Origin: Micromonospora sp. C95
GTDB lineage: Bacteria > Actinomycetota > Actinomycetes > Mycobacteriales > Micromonosporaceae
Length of the DNA stretch: 64,000 bases
Assembly: GCF_018070465.1 (NCBI RefSeq)
Contig: NZ_JAGPXT010000005.1
Location: forward strand, 237,900 to 301,899
Direction of reading: 5' to 3'
Shown: positions 35,549-43,377 of the stretch, one piece after another
How positions within the stretch are numbered: position 1 is the stretch's first letter
How the letters are laid out: each line of letters opens with the position of its first letter
Position numbers and translations under genes: made by a program
Notes under the pieces: generated by a model
Database searches by the model: none
Told to the model about the DNA's origin: nothing
The model's input: the letters and a program-made list of their open reading frames with translations, nothing else

Positions 35549-36256
35549 ATGAGTACGCACATCGGCGCGAAGCCGGGCGAGATCGCCGAGCGGGTCCTGA
35601 TGCCGGGTGACCCCCTGCGGGCCAAGTGGATCGCGGAGACCTACCTTGAGGGCGCGAACTGCTACTCGACGGTCCGGGGCATGCTGGGCTTCACCGGTCG
35701 CTGGAACGGCGTCGAGGTTTCCGTGCAGGGCTCCGGCATGGGCATGCCCTCGGCTTCGATCTACGCCCACGAGCTGGTCAACGAGTACGGCGTGAAGTCG
35801 CTGATCCGGGTCGGCTCGTGCGGCGCGCTCACCGAGGATCTCCAGCTGCGCGACGTGATCGCGGCGATCGGGTCGTCCACCGACTCGAACATGAACCGGA
35901 TGCGTTTCGACGGGCTCATCGACTACGCCCCGGTGGCCGACTTCGGGTTGCTGCGTACCTCGGTGGAGGTGGCCGAGCGGCGCGGCATCGCCATGCGGGT
36001 CGGGCCGATCCTGGCGGCGGACGCCTTCTACACCGACCGGCCGGACCTCTACGACAGCCTCGCGGAGTACGGCGTGCTGGCGGTGGAGATGGAGTCCGCG
36101 GCGCTGTACACGATCGCGGCCCGGTTCAAGGCCCGCGCCCTGACCCTGCTGACGGTGAGCGATCACATCAAGACCGGTGAGAAGACCACCTCCCAGGAGC
36201 GGGAGCAGACCTTCAGCCAGATGGTCGAGATCGCCCTGGACACCATCACCGCCTGA
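35549..36256 (+). CDS. deoD: Purine-nucleoside phosphorylase
   Basis: A 235-aa hexameric-type (NP-I family) enzyme that cleaves purine (deoxy)ribonucleosides with phosphate in nucleoside salvage. Features: [15 protein letters not shown] (phosphate-binding, residues 20-34), [24 protein letters not shown] (phosphate), VEMESAALY (ribose contact near 180) and [11 protein letters not shown], in which the aspartate is the catalytic acid. Full length. ATG 35549 is the only start giving the conserved [15 protein letters not shown] strong terminator follows, so it is monocistronic. Confidence 0.95.
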   Translation: MSTHIGAKPGEIAERVLMPGDPLRAKWIAETYLEGANCYSTVRGMLGFTGRWNGVEVSVQGSGMGMPSASIYAHELVNEYGVKSLIRVGSCGALTEDLQLRDVIAAIGSSTDSNMNRMRFDGLIDYAPVADFGLLRTSVEVAERRGIAMRVGPILAADAFYTDRPDLYDSLAEYGVLAVEMESAALYTIAARFKARALTLLTVSDHIKTGEKTTSQEREQTFSQMVEIALDTITA

Positions 36257-36269
36257 ACCGAGCAAGCTG

Positions 36270-36306
36270 GCGTCCCGCCACCCCCCGTGCGGTGGCGGGA
36301 CGCTTT
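36270..36306 (+). terminator. Rho-independent terminator of deoD
   Basis: A 13-bp perfect stem GCGTCCCGCCACC / GGTGGCGGGACGC with an 8-nt loop, followed by TTTCGTG, 13 nt after the stop codon. Confidence 0.88.
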
Positions 36307-36340
36307 CGTGTCGACCGGTGACAGCCGTCACCGCAGAAAT

Positions 36341-36360
36341 GTATACGACCGGTCGGTCTT
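36341..36360 (+). promoter_or_regulatory. Likely operator of the TetR gene
   Basis: The palindrome CGACCGGTCG (36346-36355), extended by GGTC to the right, lies 24 nt upstream of the TetR ATG. TATACG overlaps its left end and TTTTTTAG follows. TetR proteins commonly repress themselves through sites of this kind; binding is inferred. Confidence 0.55.
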
Positions 36361-36378
36361 TTTTAGTAGCCTCGCCGC

Positions 36379-37017
36379 ATGACCGTCGACGGCCGGCTCG
36401 CCCGGGGGCAGCGCACCCGCACCGCAGTGCTGGACGCCGCCGTCAGCCTGGCCTCCGCAAACGGCCTCGACGGGCTCTCCCTCGGGCATCTCGCCGAATC
36501 ACTCGGGGTCAGCAAGTCCGGCCTCTTCGCGCACTGGCGCTCCAAGGAGGAGTTGCAGCTCGCCACCATCGACCGGGCCGTCGCCCAGTGGCAGGAGCAG
36601 ATCATCGGCCCAGCGCTGCGTGCCCCCCGGGGCGTACGCCGGATCCACGCCCTGCACGAGGCCCGGATCGACTTCTACGCCGGTCGGGTGCTGCCCGGCG
36701 GCTGCTTCTTCGCCACCACGGAATTCGAGTTCAACGCCCGGCCCGGTGCGGTCCGCGACCGCCTCGCCGACGTCTTCGCCGCCTGGACGAGATTCCTGGA
36801 ACGGCTCGTCACCGAGGCGGTCGAGCTGGGCGAGCTGCCCGCCGGCACGGATGTCGCGCTGCTGGCGTACGAGATCGACGCGCACGGAATCGCCGCCGCC
36901 ATGCGCTCCCGCCTGCTCGACCCGGAGGTCACCTACCGGCACGCCCGCCTGGGCGTGCTGGGTCGTCTGCGGGCGCTCTGCCCCGATCCCGCTCTGCTAC
37001 CGGAAGGCACGTCATGA
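36379..37017 (+). CDS. TetR-family transcriptional regulator
   Basis: A 212-aa repressor. The N-terminal HTH is clear: RTRTAVLDAAVSLASANGLD (residues 12-31) then LSLGHLAESLGVSKSGLFAHW and SKEEL (33-58). Residues 75-200 form the ligand-binding helices, with VLPGGCFFATTEFEFNARPG near 105. The 3' end overlaps the thioesterase gene by 4 nt, so it probably controls that gene and itself. The ligand may be an acyl-CoA or acyl compound, inferred from the partner. Confidence 0.88.
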   Translation: MTVDGRLARGQRTRTAVLDAAVSLASANGLDGLSLGHLAESLGVSKSGLFAHWRSKEELQLATIDRAVAQWQEQIIGPALRAPRGVRRIHALHEARIDFYAGRVLPGGCFFATTEFEFNARPGAVRDRLADVFAAWTRFLERLVTEAVELGELPAGTDVALLAYEIDAHGIAAAMRSRLLDPEVTYRHARLGVLGRLRALCPDPALLPEGTS

Positions 37018-37466
37018 GTCACGCAGTCGCCGAACAGCCCGCCGTCGAGTACGGCCACGTCGAGCCCGCCATGGTCCACTTCGACGATCTCGACGCCCTC
37101 GGCATCCTGCACAACGCCCGGTACGCGTTGCTGCTGGAACGGGCGCTCACCGCGTACTGGTCCGACCGTGGCGTCGCCTACCAGGCCGGACGGGCCAGCA
37201 CGCCCGACGTGTTCCACGCGGTACGCGAGTTCAGCATCAGCTACCTCGCTCCGGTCACCGGCACCGGCCCGGTCGCCGTGCACTTCTGGCTGGAGCACCT
37301 CGGCACCAGCAGCGCCCGGTACGCCTTCCGTTTCCACTCGCTCGACGGCACCACGACGTACGCGGAGGGACACCGCGCGATCGTCCGCCTCGACCCGGCG
37401 ACCCTGCGGCCGGCCCCGTGGACCGACACCGCCCGGGCGGTCGCCACCACGCTGCTCCGCTCCTGA
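37014..37466 (+). CDS. Hotdog-fold acyl-CoA thioesterase (4HBT type)
   Basis: A 150-aa cytoplasmic enzyme. Signature: VHFDDLDALGILHNARYALLLE (residues 21-42), with the catalytic Asp in the FDDLDALG segment as in 4-hydroxybenzoyl-CoA thioesterases, then REFSISYLAPVTGTGPV and the final strand. It hydrolyses an acyl-CoA thioester; the substrate cannot be read from sequence. ATG 37014 overlaps the TetR stop (ATGA), so the two genes form a self-contained module. Confidence 0.85.
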   Translation: MSHAVAEQPAVEYGHVEPAMVHFDDLDALGILHNARYALLLERALTAYWSDRGVAYQAGRASTPDVFHAVREFSISYLAPVTGTGPVAVHFWLEHLGTSSARYAFRFHSLDGTTTYAEGHRAIVRLDPATLRPAPWTDTARAVATTLLRS

Positions 37467-37478
37467 ATTCCTGAGGAC

Positions 37479-38147
37479 TCAGCGGAAGAAGGCGCGCAGG
37501 ACGGCGGCGTTCTCGGCTTCCAGGATGCCGCCGTACACCTCGGGTCGGTGGTTGAGCCGGCGGTCACGCAGGACGTCCCAGAGCGAACCGGCAGCGCCGG
37601 TCTTGGGTTCCCAGGCACCGAAGACCACTGTCGAGACCCGGGCCAGCACCAGCGCTCCGGCGCACATCGTGCAGGGTTCGAGGGTCACCACGAGGGTGCA
37701 GCCGTCCAGCCGCCAGCGGCCCAGCCGCTCGGCCGCCCGGCGTAGCGCGAGCACCTCGGCGTGCGCGGTCGGGTCGCCGGTCAACTCGCGTTCGTTGCGT
37801 CCGATCGCCAGCTCACTGCCGTCCGGCCCGTAGAGCACCGCACCCACCGGCACGTCGCCGGACTGCCCGGGGTCTGCCGAGACGGCATCACCACCCCCCA
37901 GGGCCGCCGACCCGCCCGGGACCGCCGAACCGCCACCGCCTTCCGGGGACGCAACCTCCCCGGTCACCGCGACTTCGAGGGCGCGGCGCATCCAGAGTTC
38001 GTGGCGCTGTCGCCGGTCGGTGCCGGTCGGGTCGGCCAGGCCCTCGTCCGCTCCCGGCCCGCGCCGGTCGACCGACCCGGGAGTGGGTTGCCCCCGCCGG
38101 ACCGTCTCCAGCGCCGGATCGGTGACGTCGGAGGGCTCAGACCTCAC
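37479..38147 (-). CDS. tadA: tRNA adenosine(34) deaminase with a Gly-rich insertion
   Basis: A 222-aa zinc enzyme that turns A34 of tRNA-Arg(ACG) into inosine. Zinc and catalytic motifs are complete: HAE (in PTAHAEVLALRRA) and PCTMCAGAL, with GAWEPKTGAAGSLWDVL. Two oddities: an N-terminal extension of about 50 residues and an insertion of about 30 Gly/Ser/Ala-rich residues (from EVASPEGGGGS to ADPGQSG) between the first helix and the DVPVGAVL strand. The start at 38147 overlaps the upstream gene by 11 nt; a shorter form from ATG 37991 is possible. Confidence 0.9.
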   Translation of the reverse strand: MRSEPSDVTDPALETVRRGQPTPGSVDRRGPGADEGLADPTGTDRRQRHELWMRRALEVAVTGEVASPEGGGGSAVPGGSAALGGGDAVSADPGQSGDVPVGAVLYGPDGSELAIGRNERELTGDPTAHAEVLALRRAAERLGRWRLDGCTLVVTLEPCTMCAGALVLARVSTVVFGAWEPKTGAAGSLWDVLRDRRLNHRPEVYGGILEAENAAVLRAFFR

Positions 38148-38667
38148 GCAGTTCCTCGACGTCGTCGACGCAGCCCAGCACCTGGCAGATCTCGGCGGTC
38201 ACGTCGGCCGGCATCATCCCCTCGTGGGCGCAGAGGGCGAGCAGCCGTTGCGCGGGGATGCCCAGGTCGGTCAGGAGATCGGCCTCGCCGACCGGGTCCG
38301 CCTCCGGATCGACGGCAGGCTGCTCGCTGTCCTCGTCACCGCTGGCGGCGGCCGGACGCACCTCTTCGGTCTCGTCGAGCCCGGTCACCGACGTCTTCAG
38401 GTCACCGACCAGCAGGGCACCCAGCCGGGATTCCTCCGCATAGGCCGAGTCGGAGCCGAAGACCCGCAGGTCCTCACCCTCGTCGAGGCGCAGGATGACC
38501 AGGTAGGTGTCGTCCGCCTCGACGAACAGCAGTGACAGGTCCGCGTCCGGGGCGATGTCGCGGAGCCGCTCGGCGACCTCATCGACGTCGGCGGCACCCC
38601 GCAGACTGAGTTCGGCGGCGGTCCAGCCGCCCTTCTCGCGCACGACGGCCGCAGCGAAGTACGACAC
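38137..38667 (-). CDS. tRNA adenosine deaminase-associated protein
   Basis: A 176-aa protein that is found next to tadA across Actinobacteria (TIGR03941-type). GTG 38667 is chosen for the ribosome site GGGGGAAACC and the conserved start VSYFAAAVVREKGGWTA. Features: SLLFVEADDTYLVILRLDEG (beta-strands, near 55-75), an acidic linker and a C-terminal helical part ICQVLGCVDDVEELREV. It overlaps tadA by 11 nt, so the two are translated together. A direct role in editing is inferred from linkage only. Confidence 0.88.
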   Translation of the reverse strand: MSYFAAAVVREKGGWTAAELSLRGAADVDEVAERLRDIAPDADLSLLFVEADDTYLVILRLDEGEDLRVFGSDSAYAEESRLGALLVGDLKTSVTGLDETEEVRPAAASGDEDSEQPAVDPEADPVGEADLLTDLGIPAQRLLALCAHEGMMPADVTAEICQVLGCVDDVEELREV

Positions 38668-38798
38668 GGTTTCCCCCAAGTTGCCTCGGCACAGCACTCG
38701 CCGATCCGTTACGCGTGCACGTTAACCGGTCGGGTCGGCAGGCGACCGGTCAACGCCCCGAAGGGCCGGTCATTCCTGGGGAAGGATCTTCGAGCCGC

Positions 38799-38993
38799 TC
38801 AGCCAGCGAGACGCCGGCGGGTGGCGATCAGCTGGCGGAGCTGCGCGGTGCGGGCGCGCTGTGGCCGTTCGCGTTCGCGTACCGCGCGCGCGTCCGCCAA
38901 CTGCGCCAGGAGCTGGAGGCGGCGGCGGCTGCGATCGGGATCCAGCCGCGGAGTGGTCCAGGCCATATCGGGAGAGTGCCGAGTCGTGGCCAT
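38799..38993 (-). CDS. Small basic protein, uncertain
   Basis: A 64-codon ORF starting MATTRHSPDMAWTTPRL and rich in Arg, Gln and Leu (RRRLQLLAQLADARAVRE then a second amphipathic helix), with the look of a helical coiled segment. No good ribosome site is seen. It lies in a 390-nt gap between two other minus-strand genes. Composition and the helix pattern favour a real gene, but it could be chance. Confidence 0.4.
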   Translation of the reverse strand: MATTRHSPDMAWTTPRLDPDRSRRRLQLLAQLADARAVRERERPQRARTAQLRQLIATRRRLAG

Positions 38994-39054
38994 CGAAGTC
39001 AAGACGGGTTTCGGTGTCCGCGTGACGACGCAGCGCAGTCGCCGTCGCCGGGGC

Positions 39055-39396
39055 TCACCAGAGCGGCCAGTCGCCGCTGCTCATCCAGCGGGTGACCACC
39101 GCGGCAGTGGCGATGCTCCACCCTCCGGCGGTGACGATCGCGATGCCCGCCGCCACTCCCCGGTCGCCGTACCCGACCAGCGCCAGGGCCGCGAGCCAGG
39201 CCAGCGCGCCGGCGAACAGGGTCCACCAGACGTACCCGACGAGGCCGCCACCGAGCAGGCCGAAGAGGACCAGCCAGGCGAGGGTGCCGAACGCACCCGC
39301 CGCGACACCGGCACCGCCGACCGGGTTCGGCTCGCGGTAGGTGGGGTGTGGTGGCCGCCGGGTGGGAAAGAGGCCCGACGGGTTGTACGGCAACAC
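39055..39396 (-). CDS. Small membrane protein
   Basis: A 113-aa protein. GTG 39396 follows GGAGGAGTGGG and gives VLPYNPSGLFPTRRPPH, a Pro-rich cytoplasmic start. Three hydrophobic segments follow (AFGTLAWLVLFGLLGGGLVG, WTLFAGALAWLAALALV and VAAGIAIVTAGGWSIATAAV). It is divergent from the M23 lipoprotein gene with 68 nt between them. Family not recognised. Confidence 0.65.
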   Translation of the reverse strand: MLPYNPSGLFPTRRPPHPTYREPNPVGGAGVAAGAFGTLAWLVLFGLLGGGLVGYVWWTLFAGALAWLAALALVGYGDRGVAAGIAIVTAGGWSIATAAVVTRWMSSGDWPLW

Positions 39397-39464
39397 CGGT
39401 ACCCACTCCTCCGCACGCACGGACGTTGTGCCCACCACCGTACCGAGTCTGTCAGGATGGCCGG

Positions 39465-40223
39465 ATGGTTCCGCTGACGATCGGACGCGGGCGCGCGTAC
39501 GCCCTGTTGCTGCTCGCGCCGGTGCTCGCGGCGGGCGGCTGCGGTGCGCCCGGCGCACCGACGGACGCCGGCCCGACCGCCATGGTCAGCCCGACCGCCG
39601 TGGTCAGCCCGACCGCCGTGACCAGTCCGACCGGCGCGGCCGGCCCGACCAGTGCGGCGCCCGACCGGCCGGACCAGCCGGCGGCGACACCGCGCGAGGG
39701 CCTGCCGCACGTCTTTCCGGTACGCGCCGGGAAGGTGGCGTACCACCCGACCCACTCGGCGTATCCGGGGACGGACATCTTCGCCGACTGCGGCGAGCCG
39801 GTCGTCGCGGTCACCGACGGCACGATCGGTGAGGTCAGCCGGCGCGACCGGTACAAGAAGAGCGGCCCGCAGGGGCCGTACAACGGCGGCCTGTCCGTGT
39901 CGGTCATCGGTGCCGACGGGGTGCGTTACTACGGCTCGCACCTGACCGAGATCGCCGAGGGCATCGACGCGGGGGTGCGGGTCCGCGCCGGCCAGCGGCT
40001 CGGCACCGTGGGCCGGACGGGCAACGCCAACAACGTCTGCCATCTGCACTTCGGCATCTCCCCGCCGTGCCTGGGCGAGGACGGCTGGTGGATCCGCCGG
40101 GGTGTGGTCTGGCCCGCGCCGTACCTCGACTCGTGGCGCAAGGGCGGCAACCGGGAGCCGGCGGCCGAGGTGACCGCGTGGCATCGCAAGCACGGCTGCC
40201 CGAGTAAGCCGCCGACGCGCTGA
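39465..40223 (+). CDS. M23-family peptidase-like lipoprotein
   Basis: A 252-aa exported protein. The signal peptide ALLLLAPVLAAG ends at the lipobox GGC; a Thr/Pro/Ser-rich linker with an imperfect repeat (VSPTAVVSPTAVTSPTG) follows. The domain from residue 80 has the LytM/M23 metal sites: H and D in HPTHSAYPGTDIFADCG, and HLHF in CHLHFGIS. These endopeptidases cut peptidoglycan cross-bridges or act as activators when inactive. The metal ligands appear complete, so activity is plausible. Followed by the promoter of the glucanase gene. Confidence 0.85.
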   Translation: MVPLTIGRGRAYALLLLAPVLAAGGCGAPGAPTDAGPTAMVSPTAVVSPTAVTSPTGAAGPTSAAPDRPDQPAATPREGLPHVFPVRAGKVAYHPTHSAYPGTDIFADCGEPVVAVTDGTIGEVSRRDRYKKSGPQGPYNGGLSVSVIGADGVRYYGSHLTEIAEGIDAGVRVRAGQRLGTVGRTGNANNVCHLHFGISPPCLGEDGWWIRRGVVWPAPYLDSWRKGGNREPAAEVTAWHRKHGCPSKPPTR

Positions 40224-40257
40224 TCCAGCGTCATCCGCGTTTCATCAGTCCGAAACA

Positions 40258-40314
40258 TTGACGCAGGTCTCGCTGGTGAACTACCGTCCGGCGTAACCAG
40301 AGAGAGCGCTCTCT
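40258..40314 (+). promoter_or_regulatory. Promoter and LacI-type operator of the glucanase gene
   Basis: TTGACG (40258-40263) and TACCGT (40282-40287, 18-nt spacing) form a plausible promoter. The perfect palindrome AGAGAGCGCTCTCT (40301-40314) starts about 7 nt after the expected start site. Its AGCGCT core is that of sites bound by LacI-family sugar repressors such as CebR (TGGGAGCGCTCCCA), so induction by glucan breakdown products is likely. Confidence 0.65.
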
Positions 40315-40390
40315 CGGGTCACTAACGTTCACAATACCGACGAAGCGTGCGCCGACCGGCGCGGCCGGGCCGGCACGCGTTGGAGGAAAG

Positions 40391-43303
40391 ATGAGACCTC
40401 CCGTCCCACGCCGCCCCCACCATCGGATCCTGGCCGCCACCGCCGCCGCGACCCTCGTCCTCGGCGGACTGGCCGTCATCGCCGGCTCCGCCGCGCAGGC
40501 CGCGCCGGTCGGTGCCGGCAGCTACACCACCACGCCGGTCGGCCCGCTCCCCGGCGGCTGCGGCAACATCGCCAGCAACCCCCGGCAGTACGTCACCGCC
40601 GCCGCGCCATCAGGGGCGGTACCCACGAACGACTGGTGGTCCTCGCTGCTGTGGAAGCGGCTGAACTGCACCTTCAGCGAGCCGTTGCACGCGCATCCGG
40701 TGTCCTACCAACCCGTCACCGACGGACTCGGCTTCTCCGCCACCTCGACCCCAGCCATCTCCGGCACCGCCACCGGGGTGGGCGAGTTCAAGTACCCGTA
40801 CGTCGAGGACATCCGGGTCGGCGTGGCCGGGCTGGCCGCCCCCAACGCGCTTGTGGACGGCTGGACGGACTGGACGGTCACCCCGTACTGGAGCGACGGG
40901 GCCCGGACGATGCGCGCCACCATCGGCCACGGACTGCCGCTTGCGTACTTCCGCACCAGCGGCGGTGACGCGGTGATCAACGCGACCGGCGGCAGCCCCA
41001 CGGTCTGGTCCAACAACGGAAGCAGCATCGGCTTCACCGTGCGCGGCCACGACTACGTGGCGTACGCGCCGGCCGGCGCGACCTGGACCGTGAGCGGCAG
41101 CCGGATCAGCTCCAACCTCGCCGGGCGCGGCTACTTCAGCGTAGCGCTGCTCCCGGCCACCGGTGGCGGCACCGCCCGCACCCAACTCGCCAACACCTAC
41201 GGTCAGTACGCGCACGCCCACGTCACCGGCACCCGGGTCAGCTACAGCTACAACGCGGCGACCAGCCGGATGGAGACCCGCTACGCCTTCACCACCACGC
41301 CCCGCGAGGGCACCGAGACGCGGACCGTGGTCAGCCTCTACCCGCACCAGTGGCGGGCGTTGACCGGGGCCACCCCGATCACGCCGACCTACCCGTCCGC
41401 CCGGGGGCGGATGAAGGTGGTCACCGGCGTCGGTGAGTTCCGCACCTCGATGCGGTTCAACGGCGTACTGCCCGAGCTGCCCGCCGTCGCCACCGGAACC
41501 GGCGCCGACCTGACCACGTTGCGGCAGCACCTGGCGGCGGTCCGGGCCAACCCGATGGACCAGCGTGGCAACGACACCTACTGGACCGGCAAGGGACTCG
41601 GCCGGGCGGCCCGCATCGCCGAGATCGCCGACCTGGTCGGCGACACCGAGACCCGTACCTCGGCGCTGAACGCCATCCGCACCACCCTCAACGACTGGCT
41701 CACCGCCTCGTCCGGCGAGACCCAGCGGCTGTTCTACTACGACCAGCGGTGGGGAACGCTCATCGGCTACCCGGCGTCGTACGGCTCCGACCAGGAACTC
41801 AACGACCACCACTTCCACTACGGCTACTACATCGCCGCCGCCGCCACGCTCGCCAAGTTCGACCCGGCCTGGGCGCGGGACGACCAGTACGGCGGCATGA
41901 TCGACCTGCTCATCCGGGACGCGAACAACTACGACCGGTCGGACACCCGCTTCCCGTACCTGCGCGACTTCGACATCTACGCCGGGCACGACTGGGCCTC
42001 CGGGCACGGCGCGTTTGCCAGCGGCAACAACCAGGAGTCGTCGTCGGAGGGGATGAACTTCGCCAACGCCCTCATCCAGTGGGGGCAGGCCACCGGCGAC
42101 ACCGCGGTACGCGACGCCGGCATCTACCTCTACACCACCCAGGCCGCGGCGATCCACGAGTACTGGTTCGACGTCACCGGCGAGAACTTCCCCACCGAGT
42201 TCGGGCACTCCAACGTGGGCATGGTCTGGGGTGACGGCGGCGCGTACGCCACCTGGTTCAGCGCCGAGCCCGAGATGATCCAGGGCATCAACCTGCTGCC
42301 GATCACCGGTGGGCACCTCTACCTGGGCCAGCACCCGAACTACAACTCGGTGAAGTACGCCGAACTGGTCCGCAACAACGGCGGCGAGCCGACCGTGTGG
42401 CAGGACATCCACTGGCAGTTCCTCGCCCTCGGTGACGCCGACGCGGCACTTGCCAAGCTGCGGGCCAATCCGGGCTACACCCCGGAGGAGGGCGAGAGTC
42501 GGGCGCACACCTTCCACTGGGTCCGTAACCTGGCGGCTCTCGGCCGGGTCGACACCGGGATCACCGCCGACCACCCGCTGGCCGCCGTGTTCAACCGCAA
42601 CGGCGCCCGGACGTACGTGGCCAGCAACATCTCCGGCTCACCGCTTACCGTGCGGTTCTCCGACGGCACGCAACTGACCGTGGCGGCCGGGCGCACCACC
42701 ACAAGTGGGGCGCACACCTGGAGCGGGGGCAGCGCCGGCGGGGGTACGCCCCCGAGCCCGACGCCCACGCCGACACCCACGCCGACACCCACGCCGACGC
42801 CGACTCCCACGCCGACGCCAACCGATCCGCCGTCCAGCTCACCGGTGCGCTACCTGCTGTCCGGCGGCGGTCTGGGTGCCTCCGGCGCCGCCGGCAGCAC
42901 CACCGTGACAAGCGCCGGTGGCGCGAACCACGACGGCACGCCGCGCAACCCGGTGGTCTTCACCGCGACCGGGCTCAACCTCGACCACAACGGTGGACAG
43001 ACCGCGTTCGACCTCTTCCTGGACGCCGGCACCGCAGTCGGCAACGGGGTGCAGGCCCGTGTCTCGTACGACCTGACCGGTAACGGCAGTTGGGAACGGG
43101 TGGAGACGTACCGCTACTTCGCCACCGACCCGGTGCCGGGCTGGGAGCACTACACCCAGGCCGCCGGGCTGCACTCCAGCAGCGGTTCCCTCGGCAACCT
43201 GCGGAGCGGCACCGTCCGGGTGGAGGTGTGGTCCGCCATCGGCAACAACTCCACCACCCTCGGTGTCGGCGACCGCTCCCTGGTGCGGCTGCCGTACGCC
43301 TGA
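40391..43303 (+). CDS. Secreted GH81 endo-beta-1,3-glucanase with linker and C-terminal domain
   Basis: A 970-aa exported enzyme hydrolysing beta-1,3-glucan (fungal or plant wall). The signal peptide spans residues 1-38 (cleavage after AQA). The GH81 region covers about 60-720: ELNDHHFHYGYY (N471-D472 and following, catalytic cleft) and NNQESSSEG with E549 and E553 as candidate catalytic base. A (Pro-Thr)n linker at about 789-811 leads to a C-terminal domain of 150 residues, a beta-sandwich that could bind carbohydrate. It is a degradative enzyme, likely induced through the upstream LacI-type site. No regulator gene is adjacent. Confidence 0.92.
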   Translation: MRPPVPRRPHHRILAATAAATLVLGGLAVIAGSAAQAAPVGAGSYTTTPVGPLPGGCGNIASNPRQYVTAAAPSGAVPTNDWWSSLLWKRLNCTFSEPLHAHPVSYQPVTDGLGFSATSTPAISGTATGVGEFKYPYVEDIRVGVAGLAAPNALVDGWTDWTVTPYWSDGARTMRATIGHGLPLAYFRTSGGDAVINATGGSPTVWSNNGSSIGFTVRGHDYVAYAPAGATWTVSGSRISSNLAGRGYFSVALLPATGGGTARTQLANTYGQYAHAHVTGTRVSYSYNAATSRMETRYAFTTTPREGTETRTVVSLYPHQWRALTGATPITPTYPSARGRMKVVTGVGEFRTSMRFNGVLPELPAVATGTGADLTTLRQHLAAVRANPMDQRGNDTYWTGKGLGRAARIAEIADLVGDTETRTSALNAIRTTLNDWLTASSGETQRLFYYDQRWGTLIGYPASYGSDQELNDHHFHYGYYIAAAATLAKFDPAWARDDQYGGMIDLLIRDANNYDRSDTRFPYLRDFDIYAGHDWASGHGAFASGNNQESSSEGMNFANALIQWGQATGDTAVRDAGIYLYTTQAAAIHEYWFDVTGENFPTEFGHSNVGMVWGDGGAYATWFSAEPEMIQGINLLPITGGHLYLGQHPNYNSVKYAELVRNNGGEPTVWQDIHWQFLALGDADAALAKLRANPGYTPEEGESRAHTFHWVRNLAALGRVDTGITADHPLAAVFNRNGARTYVASNISGSPLTVRFSDGTQLTVAAGRTTTSGAHTWSGGSAGGGTPPSPTPTPTPTPTPTPTPTPTPTPTDPPSSSPVRYLLSGGGLGASGAAGSTTVTSAGGANHDGTPRNPVVFTATGLNLDHNGGQTAFDLFLDAGTAVGNGVQARVSYDLTGNGSWERVETYRYFATDPVPGWEHYTQAAGLHSSSGSLGNLRSGTVRVEVWSAIGNNSTTLGVGDRSLVRLPYA
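42757..42821 (+). repeat. Six-nucleotide tandem repeats encoding the Pro-Thr linker
   Basis: About ten CC-[GC]-AC-[GC] units encode PTPTPTPT in the glucanase linker. Repeats of this kind are prone to slippage; all units here keep the frame. Confidence 0.85.
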
Positions 43304-43323
43304 TCCCGCACCCCTGCACCGCC

Positions 43324-43359
43324 CCGCGCCGCCGGTCGTACCCGCGACCGGCGGCGCGG
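43324..43359. terminator. Terminator after the glucanase gene
   Basis: A 15-bp perfect stem (CCGCGCCGCCGGTCG and complement) with a 6-nt loop, 20 nt after the glucanase stop and 18 nt before the ATG of the PHP gene; it isolates the two. Confidence 0.8.
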
Positions 43360-43377
43360 CCGCGTAGGTTGCACTGC

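Noticed and set aside
42757..42821. Possible CRISPR or minisatellite from the short repeat array
   Set aside because: The repeats are 6 nt, in frame, and encode a Pro-Thr linker. There are no spacers.
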